64,000 nt of DNA from positions 829,757-893,756 of the forward strand of contig NZ_OY763408.1 in the NCBI RefSeq assembly GCF_963667405.1, read 5' to 3'. The notes beneath the pieces are model-generated. The model saw nothing but the letters and a program-made list of their open reading frames with translations. It was not told the origin of the DNA and did no database searches. Position 1 is the first letter of the stretch. Every line of letters begins with the position of its first letter. This DNA is from an uncultured Sphaerochaeta sp. (lineage in GTDB: Bacteria; Spirochaetota; Spirochaetia; Sphaerochaetales; Sphaerochaetaceae). Both the position numbers and the translations under genes were made by a program. Shown piece after piece: positions 54,165 to 62,553 of the stretch.

Positions 54165-55187
54165 TTATGCCTGTACTCCACCATCAACGACATCTTCACC
54201 CGCATCCAGCATGGAATCACACTGACGAAGGACGAAGCGATCAAACCGAACGTCACCGATTGCGTTCACAGGAATTGCTCCCTGATAGGTGACAGGCTGA
54301 ACCAGACCAGCGTAGTAGTCGTTCAGACCAGCGAGGACGGAACCGGGAGCGTAAATGCGCACACGGCTCTTGAACTGCTGAGGAAGCAGGGTGAAAGCCT
54401 TGAAGAGATTCTTTTTCAGCTGCGGCATCGAAGTACCCAATTTCGCGTCACTGGTATCGATGTTGGCGATACGAAGCGCTGCAAAGCGGTTCATGAGGCT
54501 CAAACCAGTGCTCATAAGGAACTGGGTGTCTCTCTGGAAGAACTTCTCCCCACCTTCCTCAATGACCTGCCACTGGCCCTTGGTGATCTGGATACCCTTG
54601 TTCGCCGCATAGCGGGGATAGAGCATGTTGGTAGCACCTGCACCCCAGATGACCATGAGAATCGAAGACATGGACTCATCGGTCTCACCGCCGTTGTCCA
54701 GAGTGATGAACTGCGGCTTGCTTCGGATATTGGCAAGGTCGGCAGCTTCGGTCACTTTGTTGAACCGGGGCATGATACCCTTGAACTGACCGGGCTTGGC
54801 ACCACCGTAGATGAGGCAGGATTCAACATCCAGAGCCATCGAAGTCACGTGGTCCCGCTCATCCTCTGCATAAGCAGCTTCGGGATTGGGAGCAATCATG
54901 CCTTCTTTCTGACGTGCGGTTGCCCAAGACTCAATCATACCCAGATTGTCATTGAACAATTCCTTGTGGCCCTTGCTGGACTTACCACCCTGGTCGATTG
55001 CAACCCATTCGTTGGTCGGCAAGGAAGTCTTTCTCAAGCCCATGTGTTCCAGCATCCCGGTAGCCTCGGTGAACGAAGCATCGGAGAGCATGGTGGTGGT
55101 GCGGGTGATCTCATCGACCACGTTCGTAATGTCTGGTTTGCCAAGACCTTTGGTCAGCTCTGCCAGAGTCATGTATTCAAAAGCCAT
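54165..55187 (-). CDS. Major capsid protein, BPP-1/Bbp17-like
   Basis: 340 aa, HK97-fold type expected. MTLAELTKGLGKPDITNVVD, LPTNEWVAIDQGGKSSKGHK, IYGGAKPGQFKGIMPRFN and FQRDTQFLMSTGLSLMNRFA are typical of this capsid group. It lies between the scaffold and cement genes. A GAAGGA site precedes the ATG. Confidence 0.85.
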   Translation of the reverse strand: MAFEYMTLAELTKGLGKPDITNVVDEITRTTTMLSDASFTEATGMLEHMGLRKTSLPTNEWVAIDQGGKSSKGHKELFNDNLGMIESWATARQKEGMIAPNPEAAYAEDERDHVTSMALDVESCLIYGGAKPGQFKGIMPRFNKVTEAADLANIRSKPQFITLDNGGETDESMSSILMVIWGAGATNMLYPRYAANKGIQITKGQWQVIEEGGEKFFQRDTQFLMSTGLSLMNRFAALRIANIDTSDAKLGTSMPQLKKNLFKAFTLLPQQFKSRVRIYAPGSVLAGLNDYYAGLVQPVTYQGAIPVNAIGDVRFDRFVLRQCDSMLDAGEDVVDGGVQA

Positions 55188-55201
55188 TTGCTATTTCCTT
55201 C

Positions 55202-55945
55202 TTACATTTGCCACGGATACTTTTCGCCTTCCCTCGAAAGGAAGGGCCCCGAAGACTTCTGACTTCCAACGGAAGAGTTGTTCGGGGGAGTATGCTCACT
55301 GATTGATTCCCCAAGCTCTGCAAGAATCTGTGCAACGAACGGATTGTTATGCGCCCCGGTCATCTTCAGTCCCTTGTCAAGCTCAGAGCCTTCCTTCACC
55401 AACTTGTCGTAGGCCCTCTTCATGGCGGCATTCTTCGCATCGTACTTGTCGCCCCAGCTCTCTTTCAGAGCGGATTCGCACATCTCCTTGCCATTCTTCA
55501 TGAATGTCTCGATGTTGCCGTTCTGGTAGTCCACCAGTGCGTTGTAGATGGGTTCTGCCTTGTCCTGCGGGAGGCCAAGCGACTTGAGGGTTTCGGTCAG
55601 CTTTTTGGCGAGAATCCCACCAGCATCAGCACCCTCCACGAAAGTTTTCGTGAATTTGTAGTCAATCGCAGGAGGTGTCTCCTGTGATCCCTCTCCACCT
55701 TCTTGTGTGTCGGTTTTGCTTCCATCCAGAAGGCCTTTCAGAGCCTCACCCAAGCTGGAATACTTGGAAAGGTTCTCGTTGCCCTTCAATTCGTCAGGGA
55801 GCTGTGCCATCCACTTCTGAGCAGTGGGTTGCATGGTTGCAGGGGTAGCATCGGTCTGCTCACCATTGGGTTTCAAATCCGGCGTACTCTCCGGGTTCGG
55901 GTCCGCAGGAGTCTCAACATTCTGCTGTTCTCCATTAACGTGCAT
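55202..55945 (-). CDS. Phage capsid scaffold protein
   Basis: 247 aa, acidic and Gln/Pro-rich in the first 100 residues (NVETPADPNPESTPDLKPNG), helical afterwards (KKLTETLKSLGLPQDKAEPI). This composition and its place directly upstream of the major capsid gene mark a scaffold that directs head assembly. GGAG lies 7 nt before the ATG. Confidence 0.75.
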   Translation of the reverse strand: MHVNGEQQNVETPADPNPESTPDLKPNGEQTDATPATMQPTAQKWMAQLPDELKGNENLSKYSSLGEALKGLLDGSKTDTQEGGEGSQETPPAIDYKFTKTFVEGADAGGILAKKLTETLKSLGLPQDKAEPIYNALVDYQNGNIETFMKNGKEMCESALKESWGDKYDAKNAAMKRAYDKLVKEGSELDKGLKMTGAHNNPFVAQILAELGESISEHTPPNNSSVGSQKSSGPFLSREGEKYPWQM

Positions 55946-55962
55946 CTATATCTCCAATCGAC

Positions 55963-56265
55963 CTACAGGAGGTCGTTTGTCACTTCGCCCGTCTCTTCAA
56001 CGGTCGGTCTCAAGGCGAGAGGAAGCGAGAACAGGAAGTTCACCACCTCCACAATCACTTCTATGTCAAGAAATCCGAGTTCCTCCAACTTGCGGATTCC
56101 GTAATTCCTCAGTGGCAGCTCTTCGACATTTATCTCTCTGAAGGTCCCCAGATCGGTGAGAAGCCTAATAAGCTCAAGCCTTCCGTCTGGGGTGTTGTAG
56201 GCCTTCCTCACGGCATGGCGGTTAATCATGTCCTCGTTGGACAGCTTGGTATGATTGGTTATCAT
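55963..56265 (-). CDS. Bbp19-like phage protein
   Basis: 100 aa. RHAVRKAYNTPDGRLELIRL and LTDLGTFREI match the Bbp19 pattern (short helical protein of BPP-1-like phages, function not settled). It shares one base with the portal stop codon. Confidence 0.65.
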   Translation of the reverse strand: MITNHTKLSNEDMINRHAVRKAYNTPDGRLELIRLLTDLGTFREINVEELPLRNYGIRKLEELGFLDIEVIVEVVNFLFSLPLALRPTVEETGEVTNDLL

Positions 56266-57980
56266 CAGTTCATACCCGCCGCATTATTGAGATTTCCCTG
56301 CCCGCCCATGTTCCGCTGGATTTCAGAAGCCTGTTGCATCTGCTGCATTTGCTGTTGCTGCTGTATCATCGCCTCCTTCTGCTTTCGCATCTGAGCCACA
56401 TCTGCAAGCTCCCTCAGTACAGACTGCGGAAGCCCGGCGGCAATCATGGCCTTTCTCACAAAGAGGTCCATGTCGATGTTGTCAAAGGTGTTGGTAAGCT
56501 GCATTGCGTGGAGGTTCTGCATCCACTCAAGGGAAGCTTGGAGACCATCCTGCATGGCGAACATCTTCACATTCTTTGCAAGAGGTCCATCCAGCTCAAT
56601 CTTCAGCAATGCGTTCTTGATTCTCAGCAGTTCTTTTGGAGGAGTAGGTATCCTTCGGCCCTTGGACATGATTCTGAACACCCGCTTAACGATGGGGTTG
56701 ATCTTCATGTACTGGGTCGTACCGAGAATCGAAGCGAGGAGTGCAAGTTCCTCACTCTTGATTGCCTGTGTCTGGGTAGCGGTGAGTACCTTGTCCTGAC
56801 GCATCAAAAAATTAAACAGATCATTGAAGAACAGTCGTCCGATCTTCTCCTCAAGCTCCTTGATTTCCTGACTGAGCCAACCAACGTCCTGTACGCTCTG
56901 AATCATCTGAGGTGTCTGTTCGCTGTTGCCTACATAGTTCCTTGCCCCCGGATTGAGGGAGAATCGCCCCTTCAGTGATTCGGGAACGGCCATAGGAGGA
57001 TCGGCTACCTTCTGGATGGCTACAAGCTCGTCCTTGGACATGGAATTGAGCCTCTTCAGCTCCGGGAGGAACTTCATTACCAAGCCCTTGCCATAGACGC
57101 TGGAACCGTCTGGCTCGAACACATGGACTGCCACAGGGAAATCGTCATAGCCGGATTCCTCTACAATGCAATCCTGGGTTGGGTAGTAGGTCACTGCTGC
57201 ATAGGGCTTCTCGGTGGTAATGAGAGCCTTGCCCTTGTCACTTCTGAGCTTCTTGCGAGGATAGATTGCAAGGATGAATTCATGCTCGGTATGCCCGGCA
57301 TCGGTCTCCACCTCATTCCTCAAGTCTGGAGGGGTCTTTTCCCCGAACCTATCCAGAGCATCTGAAGCTGTCATGGTGAATCGGATGAAGATGGTATCGA
57401 TCCTTCCACGAGAGTTTTTGTCAATCCAGAAGTCCCACGGAGCAATAGTCTCAAATACGCATTCTCCATGCTCAACATCGTCATAGACCCATTCAGCGCT
57501 TGTTCCCTGTACGGCAGCATCCTTGGTTGCAAGCTTGTCCAGGGGATAGAAATTAGTCTTGTTCAGCTCTGCGAACATCTGGTTCTCGCTGACCTCAAGG
57601 TAGTCGTTCGCACCGTAGATGGTGTCAGACTCCTCAAAGTCCTCACCGACCACAGTGAGCTTGAACCAACGCATGGAGGGAGTGATGAGATTACCGTGGT
57701 AGCCGTTGATGAACGTGTCGAAGGCAAGAATACCAGCGGTGTTATACAGCTTCACCGCCTTTATCGGACTATTCTCGTTGCTGAATTCATTCATCCTGTG
57801 CTGGACGTAAGCACAAGCCTCCCAACGGAGTGCTTCGGTCTTCTGACGAATGGTCTGAAGTCTGCTCCATTTGGCTGCAATGGCTTTCGCCAGCGGGTCA
57901 TCACCCTGCTTTTTTATCGGCTCTCTTCGGCCAAGATAGTCCTTGGAACCATTGTCGAGACCAACTACTACAGTATTCAT
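56265..57980 (-). CDS. Phage portal (head-tail connector) protein
   Basis: 571 aa from ATG 57980. It belongs to the podovirus head-tail connector group: YNTAGILAFDTFINGYHGNL, VYGKGLVMKFLPELKRLNSM and ARNYVGNS are recognisable. The C-terminus is Gln/Met-rich (QQQQQMQQMQQ) and probably lines the channel. No ribosome site precedes the ATG; the TAGACT -10 box of late promoter B ends 6 nt before it, so the mRNA may begin at the AUG. A GTG two codons upstream is an alternative. First gene of the long leftward operon. Confidence 0.88.
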   Translation of the reverse strand: MNTVVVGLDNGSKDYLGRREPIKKQGDDPLAKAIAAKWSRLQTIRQKTEALRWEACAYVQHRMNEFSNENSPIKAVKLYNTAGILAFDTFINGYHGNLITPSMRWFKLTVVGEDFEESDTIYGANDYLEVSENQMFAELNKTNFYPLDKLATKDAAVQGTSAEWVYDDVEHGECVFETIAPWDFWIDKNSRGRIDTIFIRFTMTASDALDRFGEKTPPDLRNEVETDAGHTEHEFILAIYPRKKLRSDKGKALITTEKPYAAVTYYPTQDCIVEESGYDDFPVAVHVFEPDGSSVYGKGLVMKFLPELKRLNSMSKDELVAIQKVADPPMAVPESLKGRFSLNPGARNYVGNSEQTPQMIQSVQDVGWLSQEIKELEEKIGRLFFNDLFNFLMRQDKVLTATQTQAIKSEELALLASILGTTQYMKINPIVKRVFRIMSKGRRIPTPPKELLRIKNALLKIELDGPLAKNVKMFAMQDGLQASLEWMQNLHAMQLTNTFDNIDMDLFVRKAMIAAGLPQSVLRELADVAQMRKQKEAMIQQQQQMQQMQQASEIQRNMGGQGNLNNAAGMN

Positions 57981-57986
57981 GACCAC

Positions 57987-58032
57987 AGTCTAGAAAAATG
58001 AAACAAGTCGATGTTGTTGCGAGGTAACGAGA
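57987..58032 (-). promoter_or_regulatory. Predicted phage late promoter B (portal operon)
   Basis: On the minus strand TCTCGTTACCTC (58021-58032), a 28-nt gap and TAGACT (57987-57992), then 6 nt to the portal ATG. No -35 consensus lies between them. Confidence 0.65.
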
Positions 58033-58115
58033 CTATCAATCTATATTTCAATGATGTATTCTTTTTAAAAGTCCAGATATATATACTTCAGGTGTAGTTA
58101 TAAAGGTTGGCAGTT

Positions 58116-59123
58116 ATGAAAAATTTATCTTCTGATTTTTCAAAAAGAGCTGTAGATTTATCAAAATCTCCATTAGGTATAATTGCTTTGTTTATCGTCT
58201 TGGTTTATAGCATAGCAGGAATAGTTTTCGGTTTTAGCATAAATGAGTTAGTGGGCTCAGAGAGGCTCTTTTTATTATGTTTCATAGTTTTTTTTCCAGT
58301 ATTGGTTTTGATTGCTTTTTTTGTTCTTGTAACGAAATTCCCCAATTGTTTGTATCCGCGTTCTGAATTTGATAGTGATGAAGGTTTCTATCGCTATCAA
58401 AATAATTTTGAGCGCAATTTGATTACTCAAAATAAAGCAATGACCATACAAATTGATAATAGTGAAAAGTTATTTATTGCCAATGAGCAGAAAACCTCCA
58501 TAGCTGGGCTTCATGCACCCACAGAGATAAAAGACATGCCAACATCAGGTAACACAGAAAGTACTCCAAAAAAATCTAAAAAAAATGATATTGGAAATGA
58601 GTTTGCTTACATAGATGAAATTGCGCCTATGCCGCGTCAGAAGGCCCTTGGGGAGGTGCCACCAATAATTGATGGACCAGGGCAACGAATGGAGTTAGCG
58701 AGGAGAATTGCGTATGCAGAGAATCTAGTTTTTGAAGATTTGGAAAGAAAGTATAAAACGAGAATAAATAAACATATTGTGCTGAATTGTGGACCATTTG
58801 ATTCTATAGGTGCAGATGGACATTTTATTGATAAGAAGACTGGTGATGATGTTATTGTCGAAATACGGTATTTCCAGGGAGATTTTTATAAAACTGTTAT
58901 CGAAGAATGTATTCCACGAGCTTTGAAAAAATCTGAAGCTGATTTTTTTTCATATCCTCTTCCAATTATACTGTATGTAGTTGTTGATAGTATTGATAAT
59001 GAACTGTTTGAAAAATATCAGAAAGAAATTGAGAAACACATTAAGTCATTCCCCAATTCTATGACATTAATTATTAACAGGGTTTCTGATTTGGAGAAAA
59101 AATCTAATCAGATTGGCTCATAA
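58116..59123 (+). CDS. Membrane-anchored nuclease-like cargo protein
   Basis: 335 aa, AT-rich, on the strand opposite to its neighbours. Two membrane segments at about residues 20-42 and 51-73 are followed by a linker and a C-terminal domain with GADGHFIDKKTGDDVIVEIR (D234, E249-x-R251), which resembles a PD-(D/E)xK fold with Arg in place of Lys; strands LPIILYVVVDSIDN and SMTLIINRVSDLE follow. ATG 58116 has AAAGG upstream; a TTG at 58107 is an alternative. It sits between portal and terminase genes and overlaps the end of terL by 16 nt. A role in excluding other phages is inferred. Confidence 0.65.
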   Translation: MKNLSSDFSKRAVDLSKSPLGIIALFIVLVYSIAGIVFGFSINELVGSERLFLLCFIVFFPVLVLIAFFVLVTKFPNCLYPRSEFDSDEGFYRYQNNFERNLITQNKAMTIQIDNSEKLFIANEQKTSIAGLHAPTEIKDMPTSGNTESTPKKSKKNDIGNEFAYIDEIAPMPRQKALGEVPPIIDGPGQRMELARRIAYAENLVFEDLERKYKTRINKHIVLNCGPFDSIGADGHFIDKKTGDDVIVEIRYFQGDFYKTVIEECIPRALKKSEADFFSYPLPIILYVVVDSIDNELFEKYQKEIEKHIKSFPNSMTLIINRVSDLEKKSNQIGS

Positions 59124-60712
59124 GAGACAGGAATTGCGTCCTCAAACCTCAACCCACGACCTTCAAGCATGGACCTTATCTGGTTCTCAACCGACACCGG
59201 GTCCGGGAACACCATCTGGGAACCTGTCTCCGTATCAGCGATCCTTGACAAAGAGTCCAGGGCATCATCATGAGCACAGAAAGGATAGGGGATGTACTCT
59301 TCCCGGATGAAGGATGACATCATGTCTTCCCTCATTCCCTCCCAGTTGTAGTGCCAGGCATCTTTACACAGCCAGATACGCCGTTCACGGAAAATTGGCT
59401 CAAGCGCATCTATTCTCTGTCCCTTCGCAGTGGTCGCCCCGACAGGATTGATTGCGAATCGATAGTTTCTCTGGTTCATGACGTACTGGATATGCTCGAT
59501 ATCAGATTGCATGGACACCTTCTCGTAGAACACGATCGGCTTGCGATTGCGGTAGGTGAATTGCTGTACCAACTGGAAGAGCATATTCGTCTTCCCAGTG
59601 AGGTCGAACTTGTCACGGATGAGGTCCAGGATATAGTAGTTTCGGTCAGCACCTAGTCCGATCACCCACATTGTGGTGTAGTCAGCCTTTTTGCTCTTGG
59701 TTCCAGCAGGGTCAACGATGATGTAGACATTGAGATTGGCAAGGCTTTGGCCGTCCCATATCTGGAGCCACTCCTGCTTGAAGCCCATTGTAGATGCTTG
59801 CTTGGGGTCGCACATCATTTGGGAGGCGAAAACGCCGCTACCCATTGCCTTCTTTTTCAGCTCAATGGTCTCACGATCATACAGGACAGGAACGCCCCTT
59901 TCATCCACACAGGGGTAGATACGAAGCTTGGCATAGCCGGATTCGATTATCCATTGATAGGTGTCTGCATAGTGGTAGCGAGTCCCGATGATACGAACAC
60001 GAAGATTGCCGGATGAACCTGTATTGAGGGACATCTGCCACTGCTTCGTGGTCTTTGCAATCATTTCAGGGGAAGTGACAGAATCAGGCGTAACAACGTC
60101 ATCGTAAATGAGCAGATTGTAGTGACCACCAGTACGCTGACCAATGACCAACCCAGACGCTTCAACAGTGTTTTCCTTCGCATTGGATTTCCTCTTTACA
60201 CGGATACCGTCCTCAGACCAGATCATTTTCTGACGGTCCCCATTGGAGTCAATCCAGTAGGGTTTGGACACGTCATCGAAGAGAATGTCGGGGAACAGGT
60301 CTATGAGCTTGCGATTTCCTTCAAGGACAAGCTTGATTTGACGAAGAAACTTGGTGGCCGTAGAACTGGAGTATGAGTAGATACAGACCGTTATCTCCGG
60401 GTCCACCAAAATGTCCTGAACTGTTTTTAGGAAAGTAATTAGGGTCGATTTGTAGTGATCCCTTGCCCATATATCTATGTACCCATCCGGTTCTGCCTGG
60501 ACCTCCATACAGCGCTCGTACAGCCAATCTCTGTAGTGGGGAATGCCGTTCTGGTCTGTGATATGGTCTATGTCAGTCCTGCCGAGGACGTAGGTAGCGA
60601 GGAAGAAGATGTCATTGCGACACATCATCCGCATCCACTCAGTCAAAGTCCCCTTTCGCTCTGCCTGAGCCATGAGGGACCTGATCTGTTGGTGATACTC
60701 AATCCTTGTCAA
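59108..60712 (-). CDS. Phage terminase large subunit
   Basis: 534 aa, TTG start (60712-60710) with GAGAGG upstream. The ATPase part has a variant Walker A IWARDHYKSTLITF and Walker B LLIYDDVV; GTRYHYADTY is the coupling motif and IIVDPAGTKSKKADYTTMWV starts the RNase H-like nuclease (VDPAG Asp). HDDALDSLS near 495 holds another nuclease Asp pair. It packages DNA into heads. It follows terS by 37 nt. Confidence 0.9.
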   Translation of the reverse strand: MTRIEYHQQIRSLMAQAERKGTLTEWMRMMCRNDIFFLATYVLGRTDIDHITDQNGIPHYRDWLYERCMEVQAEPDGYIDIWARDHYKSTLITFLKTVQDILVDPEITVCIYSYSSSTATKFLRQIKLVLEGNRKLIDLFPDILFDDVSKPYWIDSNGDRQKMIWSEDGIRVKRKSNAKENTVEASGLVIGQRTGGHYNLLIYDDVVTPDSVTSPEMIAKTTKQWQMSLNTGSSGNLRVRIIGTRYHYADTYQWIIESGYAKLRIYPCVDERGVPVLYDRETIELKKKAMGSGVFASQMMCDPKQASTMGFKQEWLQIWDGQSLANLNVYIIVDPAGTKSKKADYTTMWVIGLGADRNYYILDLIRDKFDLTGKTNMLFQLVQQFTYRNRKPIVFYEKVSMQSDIEHIQYVMNQRNYRFAINPVGATTAKGQRIDALEPIFRERRIWLCKDAWHYNWEGMREDMMSSFIREEYIPYPFCAHDDALDSLSRIADTETGSQMVFPDPVSVENQIRSMLEGRGLRFEDAIPVSYEPI

Positions 60713-60749
60713 TGCGAAGGCCTCTCAAGCACCTTGCAGTAGAGGGATC

Positions 60750-61286
60750 TCATTCCTTTGCCTTCTTGGGTTCGGGGATACCCTTGACCTCGATAGCCTT
60801 CTTCTTACTCTGCTCAAGGAAGAACTTGGTCTGCTCCTCAAGGTCTTCTGCAAGCTTCTGCTCAACAGGCTTCTCTTCTTTCTGTTTGTTGTCAGCCTCA
60901 GCCAGTCCGAGAATATTCACAAGCACCTTTGCAGCTTCAATCTGGTTCTTGAACGTGATGGGTACATCAACCAACTGCCCCTGCTTGGTCACAAACTGGC
61001 TGGACAACTCTCCGTTGAACATCTTGGTAAGGCGCTTCACGATGGCCTTGGAGTCAATCAGATTCTCTTCTGCAAGCTCTCTGCGCCGTCGCTCGATCTC
61101 TTCCTTTACCTTGGGAAGGTTGTAGAGTTTGGCTGCGCTGCTGGTCACTGTAGAGCGTTTTCCTTTGCCCTTGTAACCACATTTGAGCATAGCTTCACGC
61201 TTGTTCCCACACTTCATGTATTCATCGATGAACCGAAGCTGATATTGGGTAAGCTCGGTGAGATTAAGGTCCTTTTCTTCTTCCAT
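60750..61286 (-). CDS. Phage terminase small subunit
   Basis: 178 aa. An N-terminal helix-turn-helix (LTQYQLRFIDEYMKCGNKRE, STVTSSAAKLYNLPKVKEEI) is followed by helices and a Lys/Glu-rich tail, as in the terminase_2 family. It recognises the packaging site. AGGAGG precedes the ATG, with late promoter C immediately upstream. Confidence 0.85.
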   Translation of the reverse strand: MEEEKDLNLTELTQYQLRFIDEYMKCGNKREAMLKCGYKGKGKRSTVTSSAAKLYNLPKVKEEIERRRRELAEENLIDSKAIVKRLTKMFNGELSSQFVTKQGQLVDVPITFKNQIEAAKVLVNILGLAEADNKQKEEKPVEQKLAEDLEEQTKFFLEQSKKKAIEVKGIPEPKKAKE

Positions 61287-61304
61287 CTCAGCCCTCCTGG
61301 AGTA

Positions 61305-61350
61305 ACCATAAAGAAAATCCCCTCATGAGAAGGGGATGGAGGTAACGAGA
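61305..61350 (-). promoter_or_regulatory. Predicted phage late promoter C (terS-terL)
   Basis: On the minus strand TCTCGTTACCTC (61339-61350), a 28-nt gap and TATGGT (61305-61310), about 18 nt before the terS ATG. The 2 nt after the box (CA) are shared with promoter A. Confidence 0.6.
61311..61337 (-). terminator. Terminator inside late promoter C
   Basis: On the minus strand ATCCCCT (61331-61337) pairs with AGGGGAT (61317-61323), loop of 7 nt, then TTTTCTTT. It ends the upstream 202-aa gene's transcript and fills the gap between the conserved box and the -10. Confidence 0.75.
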
Positions 61351-61398
61351 GAAGAATTCAGATATTAAGCCAAAGGAAAAGAAAAATGGACTTTGGAA

Positions 61399-62007
61399 CT
61401 AATTAAGCAAATCAAACCGCTTACAGTTCGTTGATCGGGAAAAACGCCGTAACATTTTAATATAATCATTTAGACACAGTTTATATGCGTGCTCAAGAAT
61501 CGTAGTTATTGCAGAAACTATTTCTGGCTCATAATCAATTTGGAATTCCTCATAATCTGGAGGGCCGGGAAGATAGAAGGAAATCTCGTTTTCCTCAATG
61601 ATATTTGCGATTAGTGATGTCTGACTCTCGACGACCTTAGGAATAAAGTTCTCTTCAAAATTGGTATTTTCTACGATTCTGTTATACAACTGAATACGTT
61701 GGACCAACAAATCTGCTAATAGATCTTCAGATAAATATGGTTCTTCTGAAAGGATGATCTCTTTCATCTCCCCAAATGCTGCAAACAACCAAGGAGTGTT
61801 CAACTGAGCCTCCTTTCTTTTTTTAGTAACGATATAATCAGCGAGGAAGAAAAGAAAAATCGATATTTCTACTCCGATTATTTCACTCTTTTTGGGATAG
61901 TATTCTTTGATTGAATTCACAATAATTACGTATATTTCAGCTGCTCTAGAAGTGACAATCTTTGGTGTATCCTTTGGAAGGAACAGATTTCTTAAAAATT
62001 TAATCAT
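61399..62007 (-). CDS. Cargo protein of unknown function, 202 aa
   Basis: 202 aa, AT-rich. Helical, with one moderately hydrophobic segment (VEISIFLFFLADYIV, about residues 46-60) and acidic patches; no signal peptide and no family recognised. A promoter with TATACT 7 nt before the ATG and no ribosome site suggests a leaderless mRNA. It has its own terminator, so it is an independent unit next to the packaging genes, like a moron. Confidence 0.6.
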   Translation of the reverse strand: MIKFLRNLFLPKDTPKIVTSRAAEIYVIIVNSIKEYYPKKSEIIGVEISIFLFFLADYIVTKKRKEAQLNTPWLFAAFGEMKEIILSEEPYLSEDLLADLLVQRIQLYNRIVENTNFEENFIPKVVESQTSLIANIIEENEISFYLPGPPDYEEFQIDYEPEIVSAITTILEHAYKLCLNDYIKMLRRFSRSTNCKRFDLLN

Positions 62008-62014
62008 ATAGCAT

Positions 62015-62044
62015 AGTATATGTTTATCTAACCGAAACTTTCAA
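62015..62044 (-). promoter_or_regulatory. Promoter of the 202-aa gene, predicted leaderless start
   Basis: On the minus strand TTGAAA (62039-62044), an 18-nt spacer and TATACT (62015-62020), then 7 nt to ATG 62007. Confidence 0.55.
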
Positions 62045-62070
62045 ACAATATTCACTGGTAGAGGCACTAT

Positions 62071-62140
62071 CCTACCGCGCGCCCCCAATCCATCCGCCGC
62101 CCCCCCTGCCCAATTTTGACCTCCCTCCCCCCTTTCCTCC
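62071..62140. other. C-rich tract
   Basis: 42 of these 70 bases are C and 7 are G on the plus strand, in an otherwise AT-rich intergenic region. It may be part of a packaging (cos/pac) or replication site; no function can be read directly. Confidence 0.45.
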
Positions 62141-62142
62141 AA

Positions 62143-62190
62143 TATGCAATGAATATGCAAGAATAAGGCTATTATGCAATGCTTATGCAA
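62143..62190. repeat. TATGCAA iterons in helical phase
   Basis: TATGCAA starts at 62143, 62154, 62173 and 62184. Within each pair the copies are 11 bp apart, and the two pairs are 30 bp apart. The two 18-bp units differ at two positions. This phasing puts all copies on about the same face of the helix, as in replication iterons or operators. Confidence 0.65.
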
Positions 62191-62521
62191 TATTGTCTGG
62201 TATAAACCCGGTAATTTGGCACACCTTATTGAATAAATATGCGCTTAAACTATGGTGTGTGTGAGGGAATTGCCTGTTAATTGAGCAGGTATCTGAGTAC
62301 ATTGGAATGGGGCTTATTGCTTATCCAATAAGGCTTTGATGGGCATTCAATGATCCTTGGTACTATACAATTGTGATGTGGTTTTTGTTGCTGAGTACCT
62401 GGTATTGGGTGTTGAATGACTGCATGACATGGTACTTGAATGGTATTGGGATAGGGGAGCATAGGCATGGTACTACCCCCCGCCCATATTCCCCATCCTG
62501 TTGCTTCCTAGATATGGTTCC

Positions 62522-62537
62522 TTGCATGGTTATGCAA
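62522..62537. repeat. Inverted TTGCAT/ATGCAA pair
   Basis: TTGCATGGTTATGCAA: a further TATGCAA copy (62531-62537) faces its complement, giving a palindrome with a 4-nt centre. It lies just past the end of the ribbon-helix-helix-like gene. Confidence 0.45.
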
Positions 62538-62553
62538 TTTGGCTTTTGTGCGA

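Larger units (their letters stand above)
62008..62553. other. Phage intergenic control region, left part
   Basis: About 545 nt with no convincing gene but dense signals: a promoter for the 202-aa gene, a C-rich tract (62071-62140), TATGCAA iterons (62143-62190), a hairpin CTTATTG/CAATAAG (about 62310-62328) and a TTGCAT/ATGCAA palindrome (62522-62537). Confidence 0.5.
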
